Below are positions 57,221-64,000 of a stretch of DNA of 64,000 bases, piece by piece. This stretch comes from Apodospora peruviana (lineage: Eukaryota > Ascomycota > Sordariomycetes > Sordariales > Lasiosphaeriaceae), in NCBI GenBank assembly GCA_033439685.1, contig JAUEDM010000005.1, positions 1,054,001 to 1,118,000 on the forward strand, in the 5' to 3' direction. The first letter of the stretch is position 1; each line of letters begins with the position of its first letter. The position numbers were made by a program, and so were the translations under genes. Under the pieces are notes generated by a model. That model searched no databases, had not been told where the DNA came from, and saw nothing but the letters and a program-made list of their open reading frames with translations.

Positions 57221-59018
57221 ATGCATCCCTCTGGAGACGGTCCCGAGATGGAACCAGATTGTGGCCGCGAGTGAGTGAACCTACTTCCGTGTTGCCAGCT
57301 TCGAGCTCATTATTTGTTCAAGGGATCAGTCGCCGGCAACGTTCGTCTCTTCAATCCTTCCCATGATCCAAAATGCTCCGACTCCATGCCACAACTCTAA
57401 CCACGGATACGCTCTGGAGAACGGCATCCCACCATTCCCTACACCGGGAAAGCACCACATCACCTCGACCCAACACCACTCCAAGAGACTGAAAACAGAT
57501 GTCCATCCTTCGGAGACCGGATATGCTCAGTCTCTTTCTCATCAGCAACAAAATATCCCATATCATCAAGCAACACACTTCCTGGCGCCAGACGAGTTGA
57601 CCTACTCCGACAAATCTCACAAGTACCATGAGCAAGCCTTTTCTTGCGGCGACGACTTCGTCCAAGATACGACGCCTTTGTCAGGAGAAATTAACAGGCC
57701 ACGATTGCTCTCAAACTCAACAGCGGACGCATATAAAGTCATAATACCCTCAACCCTATCACCTAACGGTGTGTTTCACGACACCGGAGAATACAGTTCC
57801 TTTGAAGGTCAACATACACCGTCATACCTGAAGGTTCAGGACGCTCACACACCTAACGAGTCGTGTCTGTTTGGCTGTTACCCTGGCCAAACAAGCTGGC
57901 CTCTTGAGGCAACACAGCCTGGTGAGAAGGAATCACTAGAGTTCACCGCTTTTGTCGATTACGAGCCTGCGACATCCCTTGAAAGGCAAGGACCATCAAT
58001 TCCAACCAGTGGCCCAAGTCACATTTCGGTGACTCAGAGAAGTCCTCATGTGACTGACTACGACTACAAGGACGCTGTGAAAGCTTTACGGGGTATCTCG
58101 GGGGTTGAGTTCACACCCAGTGGAAACGATGGAGAAGACTATTTCCTGGCCGAATCCGACGAAGAAGATATGATCAAGCTCATCGATTCCTTTCCTTCGG
58201 CTGTTCATCAGTTGCCCCCTTCCAGCGTTGTGAGAGACATGGATGCGGACTCTACCATTAAGGTATTCGATCCAAGCCTCCAGAGATCGTCACCAAGGGA
58301 GAGTCCACAGTCTGGAGATGTTGTCAAAACGGAAGAGCAACGAAAAATCGAAGATGAAAATCTTTTGTCCTCGGATTTCGACTGGGACAAAGTTCTTGAC
58401 TCGTCGTTGCCGCCTCAGAAGGCAGCATTCACCTCGAATATCACTTCCGAAGTCGCCGCGACAAACGGAAGGAAGCCGGTGGCTACCGAGGGCGGAACCG
58501 AAGAACCCGACAGAACCACATATCCAGCAGAACTCCGCCAACCAATTTCGAGGCCACCATTCCCCAGTGTCGTGAGGGATAAGTCTCCTGTTACTGGCCT
58601 ATCAAACTCTTCATTCTTTCGCACATGCTTTCGTGTCGGTCACTTCATCAGCGAAGGAATACAGTATTTCAATACTAAGCAGGAGACAACATTCGAATTA
58701 TATGCCCGGGTCACTTACTCGTCGCGCAATAGGAAAGAAAGGGTCCAACATTTCCAGTTTGCCGATCTTATAAAGGATCAGCATCCATTTCCCACGGGGA
58801 CTTTAACTGGTTGGCGTACGGACTCATTGCTGGACAGACAAAGCTCTGTGTTCTTGGGCGCCGGGAATACCCCTGCAAAGTCGAAGACATGTCGGCTAAT
58901 TTGCAAGCTTACGAAGGACAAGAAAACAGATATGGGTTGGAATGTTGTTGTACTATCTCTTCGTGAAGTCTCTTGGGAGGAGATCTACGCGATGAAGAGA
59001 ATCATATGCCGGGAGTGA
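57221..59018 (+). CDS. Unrecognised acidic protein with a conserved-looking C-terminal domain
   Basis: The main exon is unambiguous (57363-59018, 551 codons from ATG). A better model adds a first exon 57221-57270 (MHPSGDGPEMEPDCG...) spliced by a 52-nt intron (GTGAGT donor, TTCAAG acceptor) to 57323, giving 581 aa in frame. The start is therefore uncertain. The N-terminal 400 residues are Ser/Pro/Gln/Asp-rich and probably disordered, with acidic patches (LAESDEEDMIKLID, DFDWDKVL). The last 150 or so residues look folded and beta-rich: FFRTCFRVGHFISEGIQYFN, TTFELYARVTYSSRNRKERV, FPTGTLTGWRTDSLL, KTCRLICKLTKDKKTD and WNVVVLSLREVSWEEIYAMK. This is possibly an OB-like barrel, but I cannot name a family. 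A nuclear or DNA-linked role would be a guess. Confidence 0.75.
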
Positions 59019-59916
59019 ACTAAAAGGGGAACTTGACCGGCATATATCGACGATAGTTGAGGGAATTCTAGGCGTGGATGAGGTCCCGAAACATCACATC
59101 ATTTCGTCGCAGATGTTGCAATTTTGCTGCATATACTTGCATTTGTCAGATCTGTGATTGCCCCAAGATTGCTATCGGGTCAGAGGATCCCGGGAGTCCA
59201 GGGGTTGGAAGGAGGCATATCGATAGCTGGGTAATCATCAAGTCGATTATACGATGCTACAACCCGAAGCAAGTACCGTTATTATTCAGAGTAATACTCT
59301 CTATTATTATGATAGTCATCTGCTGACACTGTGGTTGAAGGCCAAAGAACAGTTCGAATGAGCGTAATCATGGAATCCCGTTCTAAATCTCCAATTTCTT
59401 CGGTCATGGTCATGAAAATTGCTGAAAGACTCCCAGAGGTCCAATCTCTAGACTTATCAACGGTTCTTTGGGTCATCATACCATGTGATCTAGTTCAGGT
59501 AGCTCTCGCCTTAGAAGTGAAAGCTACATATCATATCATCCACCACGCTTGGCATAATAACTCGAGCCTCATTCTCAACACTCTACCTAGTGATCTCTAT
59601 CTACCCGACAGGTCTGTTGTTTGATATGAATATCTTCTCGCCCCTATTATTTTGTTGAAGCCCGCAAACAATAGGGTAAGCTCTTCTGGGCCTCTCCTTT
59701 CACTATACTTCTTAACATCAGCTTTCATTGTCATGCAAATCTCCCAGTTTCTATTAATATTTCCGGTACACCATTAACCTGTAATATCTTGGACCGCTTC
59801 ATGATAAGGTACAAAGTAACTCATCGAGAATGGCTTACAGGCCGCCTAAACCCACACAGGGGGCCCCACGAGCTTCTTGTGGCTTCAAGGGCCACCCATT
59901 CCACAGTCACAACGAA
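59019..59916. other. Intergenic region upstream of the tRNA-like gene
   Basis: AT-rich 3' flank of the preceding gene. A 97-codon ORF at 59331-59624 has no motifs and I do not call it. No repeat seen. Confidence 0.5.
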
Positions 59917-60029
59917 GCCCGCAGGGCTCAGTGGTAGAGCGGATCACTAGTACATCCAACTTCTTCCCAACGAAAGGAGTATTGAATACTTGGAATAATG
60001 AGGTCGTCAGTTCAATTCTGGCTGTGGGC
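59917..60029 (+). tRNA. Intron-containing tRNA-like gene, possibly tRNA-Thr (AGU)
   Basis: The acceptor stem GCCCGCA pairs with TGTGGGC (one G-U). The D stem GCTC/GAGC with loop AGTGGTA is perfect. The T arm GTCAG-TTCAATT-CTGGC pairs fully with G-U allowed. Between them lie about 41 extra nucleotides, the size of a tRNA intron placed after CTAGTA, which would make the anticodon AGT (Thr). The anticodon stem is imperfect: GATCA against TAATG has two mismatches, so it may be a pseudo-tRNA. A T6 run lies about 60 nt downstream. Confidence 0.55.
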
Positions 60030-62132
60030 ATATATCTATCTATACGAAATCAAATGTTGCCTTGACGCATTTGCATTAGACCTTCATCTTTTTTAACCTG
60101 TAATGACTCGCTGATATCTTTCTCGAGTCCACGCAGACACCTACCTGTAGATGAAATTCCCCTGGTTGCTGAGGAGACGACCATTATTTTTTTTACTCTT
60201 TTTCCAAATATCTCCTCCTATAACTTATATTACCAACGAACCTTCCTCCTGAAGTACCTCTCTCTCAAACCACAGCAAGCGCAGATAACAGCACATTTCA
60301 CGCTAATAACGGAGCAACAGTTCTCCTCGAGTGTGCTAAGAAGTCCAGATATCGCAGTTCTTATCTACCGGTAGGTACACATCCTCGACCAATTTCCAGC
60401 GGAAGAACTGACCGAAACGGAGGCTGGCTGGCATCATTTGACCATGTTTAATACGCACCATTCCGTATGCACGCACGTACACTATAACCGGGACAGAACG
60501 GAACAATCAAAATGTCACAGCAGATGATCATATGTCAGATCCTAAACAACGGGGTCGGGAAACATCGAACGGGTCACATTCTCTCGAATCCGTGCGTTGG
60601 CCGTAGAAGCATGTACAGAGCACTTAATTATGCAGACAAGCTGCAACAAAGGCGTGAAAAATTAACGTTCCGCAGTTTTCCGAGAACGAACAATACAGTT
60701 ACTCATCAGTTCAGAAACATCGGACGAAGAGTACACGACATGCGGGTACCAGACAGTCAAAAAGTCTATCATCATAACTGGTGTGCATCTACCTGTATAT
60801 GTCATAAATGAAGTACGCCAGCCCTCAACGCTTGCTTCTCTCTCCGCATTCAAATGTGAGAGCTGGCCGCAAGGTTGCTCGCAGCTGAGATTCTCCAAGG
60901 TTCTGGACGATCACTTGGAGATGGATGGATGGGATATCGGGATTGCATGAGAACCTTGATGCTTTGATCAACAAACATGCTCCGAACCATACGTAAACAG
61001 TAAGTACCTAGTGCAGATTGTGATATATAGGTACATGGCGATTTCACATGACAGGTCATCATTCAAACCGGCGCCAAAGTAGATGAAAGCACCCGTGAAT
61101 GTTCACAAAGTGAGGAGAGCTGCCAGACCGAGCAGAAGTAGGTATACTTTGTAGCTGAAATACCCCTCCCTCCCGATGGACATCATCACCAGCACGTGAG
61201 AGGAAGTAGGTACGTTACCTACTCTTAGTTCTCTCCTTCGTCTTGAAACAATATGATGGGATCCTAAAGTGTATGTATATATTCGACACAAAGAACTGGG
61301 ATTATAACCAAAAAACCCTGAATACCTTAGTAACTTGTGACAAGACCTCTTTCTGAAGCAAAATCACATACCGGTACAGATCTGTTTATTGAATCGTCTC
61401 GGTCTCGTATGTCCCTAGGTAGGTGGCCACGCTCGCTGGCATCTGTCTCACGAAGCTAGTCGTCCTCCGCAGTTCTTAGGTACCTACTCCCTGACACACA
61501 ATTTAGGGCCGTGCCCAGACAGACCACATGAATTGAGAACGTGGAGAAAGAGAGAGAAACGTATCAAGCTTTTCCTTCTAGAAGAACCAACCCCAGGGTT
61601 CAGAGCTATCCACTCTACTACCTTACCTACAGTACTTATAGAAACCGCTAAATAGTTTACCCCTGGCATCGTAAACAAAAAACCGAAGTTCATCCAACTC
61701 ATCCCTGAATCATGTCAAAACGGAAACGGCCAAACTCGGGCAATGCCGTCCGTCCGGCCAGATCCCCTTTTCAGTTCAAGACAGCCCGCCCGCCCGGTGG
61801 TGAGACGCCCGGAGAACCGGGGAACGGACGGACGGACAACAACCCCAGCTACATCGGTATTTAAAAGCGTGGTACTCCGTAACCGGTGTAGCATGAACGG
61901 TGGCGGCAGCAGTGGAATCGGCGACGTTCAAATAATAAACGGTGGGCAACAGCGGCGGCGGTGATTTGTTATTTTTATGCACCGACCAACCCCTTTCTTT
62001 GTTGTTTGTTGTTATGTGTTAAAACATCATTCATTCAGGATCCATAACCACCCACACACCCAAATCCTTCCAGAAGCCTTCCAAAACTGGAGAACTTACT
62101 TATAGACACACACAAAATTATGCGGCAATAGA
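60030..62132. other. Gene-poor AT-rich region
   Basis: This contains many TAGGTACC-type motifs (60370, 61003, 61029, 61204, 61418, 61479, 61620), including the near-palindrome GTAGGTACGTTACCTAC at 61205. All ORFs are under 100 codons and lack features. No RNA gene seen. Confidence 0.5.
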
Positions 62133-62297
62133 ATGTCAAGCAATGCCGAGGCTGAGTGGCCCTACGATGAACCGGGGGCAGTGGGGCCGCCGGGCTGGGA
62201 GACCGACGAAGGCCCGAAAAAAAGAGGAGAGACCCCTCAGGACATGTTTCATCAATTATTCTTGCTTATTGGTCTAGTCGTTCGTTGTCCGTCCTAA
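62133..62297 (+). CDS. Possible small ORF, 54 aa (hypothetical)
   Basis: An ATG-initiated ORF in otherwise gene-empty DNA reads MSSNAEAEWPYDEPGAVGPP, then GWETDEGPKKRGETPQDMF, and ends with a short hydrophobic stretch (LFLLIGLVV) before RCPS. The acidic, Pro/Gly-rich start followed by QDMFHQL is less random-looking than its surroundings. No family is known to me, and no second exon was found. Chance is the main alternative. Confidence 0.25.
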   Translation: MSSNAEAEWPYDEPGAVGPPGWETDEGPKKRGETPQDMFHQLFLLIGLVVRCPS

Positions 62298-64000
62298 AAT
62301 ATGAAAAATACCGTTTCCATCCAGCCCGTCGCGGTGTGAAGCTTGCAGGGATGGCTGACAGCCTGAGGTGAGGAGGCGAGGCGAGGTAAGGCGGTGGTGA
62401 TGGTAATATACATAAAAGGCGAACCGAAGGTAACATCATACCCGACCTCTTGTACCGTCCTCCAGCACGATTCGTCGGTTTGCAATGACAGCAAAAGAAA
62501 CTGACGCAGTGGCGTGTGGCGGCGTTGGTTTCTCATCAACCATCTATCTGCTTCTTCTGTCAGTCAAGCTCGACCCAATAGACAGACAGAGGGCAGCTCT
62601 GCAACCGGGAAGGCGTTATCGCCCTACTATATCCCGTGTCGAAGCGAACATGCAAGTCGACCAATGAGCTTGTCGGACACCGCCATTCGAGATATTCGAC
62701 ACAACAATACGAGTAATAAAGGCTACCGTTTGAAAAAGGAATCCCAGTTGAACATCTGAAATCTTTCTCCCCGATCGGTGGAGAAAGAGGGACCTCAAGA
62801 TCAGAATACACCACCACGCACGGCCGTGACAGCTTCGTACCGGTGACTTGATCAAAGTACCGAACTAATCCCTGGGATATTGTGGAGTTCTTTTAACAAG
62901 TACCCAAATGCGACTGCACCAGTAGTATTTTCGAATCTGTACCGGATAACTGGTTTGTGTGTCAAATCCAACCTCATCCAATGGGTTGCCGGGATCAAAC
63001 GAGTTTAAACTTTCCGTTCGATGCTGCAGAACAAGGAAATAAGAGGGATGATGCTTAGAAGCTCCCCTTGCCAGACAGACCAGCAGAATCGATCCCGTGT
63101 TGCTGGTGGCGGGCGATCTTGGCGTGAAAGGACAGGACGAACGACGTATTGAGTTCCCGATAATGTTGCGGAATATTGTCTCGATGGGAAACATTTCGCC
63201 GCCTGCCGCCGGTGTCACCTTGACTGGTTCAGAGCGAGCTGATGAGAGCCGGACCTTTGTGAACAGCTGCTACCTACACCACGGAGAGCCGTCCGCCTAC
63301 CATCAGCATGTGACTGAACCAGGACCACATCGGACGGCGGAGGCGTCCGAAAATTCCCGGGACGAGGGGTCTGAGTCCGGGACTTGGGCTATTCGTCTGC
63401 GCCAGCACAGAGCTGGTTGGTCTCTGATGATGACGACCAAGATGCCATACTGGAAAGGACTGGTTAGGCATCATCTACAAAAACATGTTTGGTGGCCTTT
63501 CCCCCACGTCTCCCACGGTCAGGCCGAGAGAAGTCATGAGGACCGAGCCGAGTCAGTCCAGTGGACGATGGTCAAGAAACAATCCAGAAGGTGGATGGTT
63601 GGTGTGGTTCACACACGAGCCGGGCAAGCAAGATCCAGCTACCGGAGTGTGGGCAAGATGCATCATAAAAGTCGGTGAGCGGGCGTCCGGCAACAATGAT
63701 TTGTACACGACAACAACCGCCCGCACGCACGTTTGGCGGGGAAGGACAGAAGAGTTGCATGTAAGTCAGATAAGAACACAGAAAGCCTTATCGCCCTACT
63801 GGAAACGCGCTGTAACTGCGACCCGCTCTTGCCCGCTGCAACTAGCAATTTGCGTGGACAACAGTCAAGCTGCCCCTCCATCATGTCGCGTATAAGAGAG
63901 GGGCAGCTGTGATCCAACCGCAACCGAGCGACTACCTAACTGCTGCGCGCAAACGACAAGCGGCTGATGGTCTGATGTGTTGTTATCGGGCCTGATTTCT
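62298..64000. other. Gene-poor right end of the window
   Basis: ORFs of 60-190 codons overlap on both strands (63097-63678 and 63485-63895 are the longest) without recognisable domains. 63700-64000 could be promoter sequence of a gene beyond the window. No RNA gene or repeat family recognised. Confidence 0.45.

Noticed and set aside
57271..57298. 28-nt intron option (CCAG acceptor) in the 57 kb gene
   Set aside because: It is in frame but shorter than known fungal introns; the 52-nt option with the TTCAAG acceptor is also in frame.
63097..63678. 193-codon plus-strand ORF near the right end
   Set aside because: Polar low-information sequence overlapped by long ORFs in other frames, with no motif.

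Overview
The window is chromosomal DNA of a filamentous ascomycete (Pezizomycotina, most likely a Sordariomycete). The evidence is short 50-80 nt GT-AG introns with CTAAC-type branch points, compact intergenic regions, and fungal-type orthologues throughout: exocyst Sec3, HECT ligase Ufd4, Zds1, Lsb5, Rei1, Coq5 and NPC1/Ncr1. I resolved exon structures by following reading phase across each junction. Every multi-exon model given with a definite length closes in frame. The exception is the ZDS1 5' end, which stays open.

Layout. 1-236 is the 3' end of an Asn/Gln-rich gene. 767-5132 (-) is SEC3. 6321-9317 (-) is a large acidic protein with an ASCH/PUA-like domain. 10466-16499 (-) is a UFD4/TRIP12-type HECT ubiquitin ligase. 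After a 2.5 kb gap come BCKDH E1-alpha (19030-20487, +), a small one-helix membrane-protein ORF (20862-21026, +) and COQ5 (21431-22523, +). 23361-25747 (-) is a DUF2433-like, degenerate-metallophosphoesterase/RGG protein, and 27703-30567 (-) is ZDS1. A 3.6 kb gene-poor stretch precedes a secreted GH78 alpha-L-rhamnosidase-like enzyme (34172-36490, +), which converges on an amidase (36800-38826, -). Then come a Smr-domain protein (40441-41884, +) and NPC1 (42885-46782, +).

46.8-50 kb is a small orphan islet. It holds an Arg/Gln-rich ORF broken by one stop, an unrecognised two-part gene and a tRNA-Gly(UCC). REI1 (51141-52969, +), LSB5 (54137-55654, -) and an unrecognised acidic protein (57221-59018, +) follow. 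The last 5 kb is gene-poor and holds an intron-containing tRNA-like gene and one weak small ORF.

The genes are mostly housekeeping and do not form a pathway cluster. Loose themes are secretion and membrane traffic (Sec3, Lsb5, NPC1, Zds1), mitochondrial metabolism (E1-alpha, Coq5) and proteostasis or ribosome assembly (Ufd4, Rei1). I see no secondary-metabolite cluster, CRISPR array or intact transposon. The most unusual points are two phase-supported GC-AG introns, two tiny first coding exons (9 and 12 nt), an inverted repeat with ACGTC cores upstream of E1-alpha, the ASCH-like domain in an acidic protein, and the orphan islet beside the tRNA.
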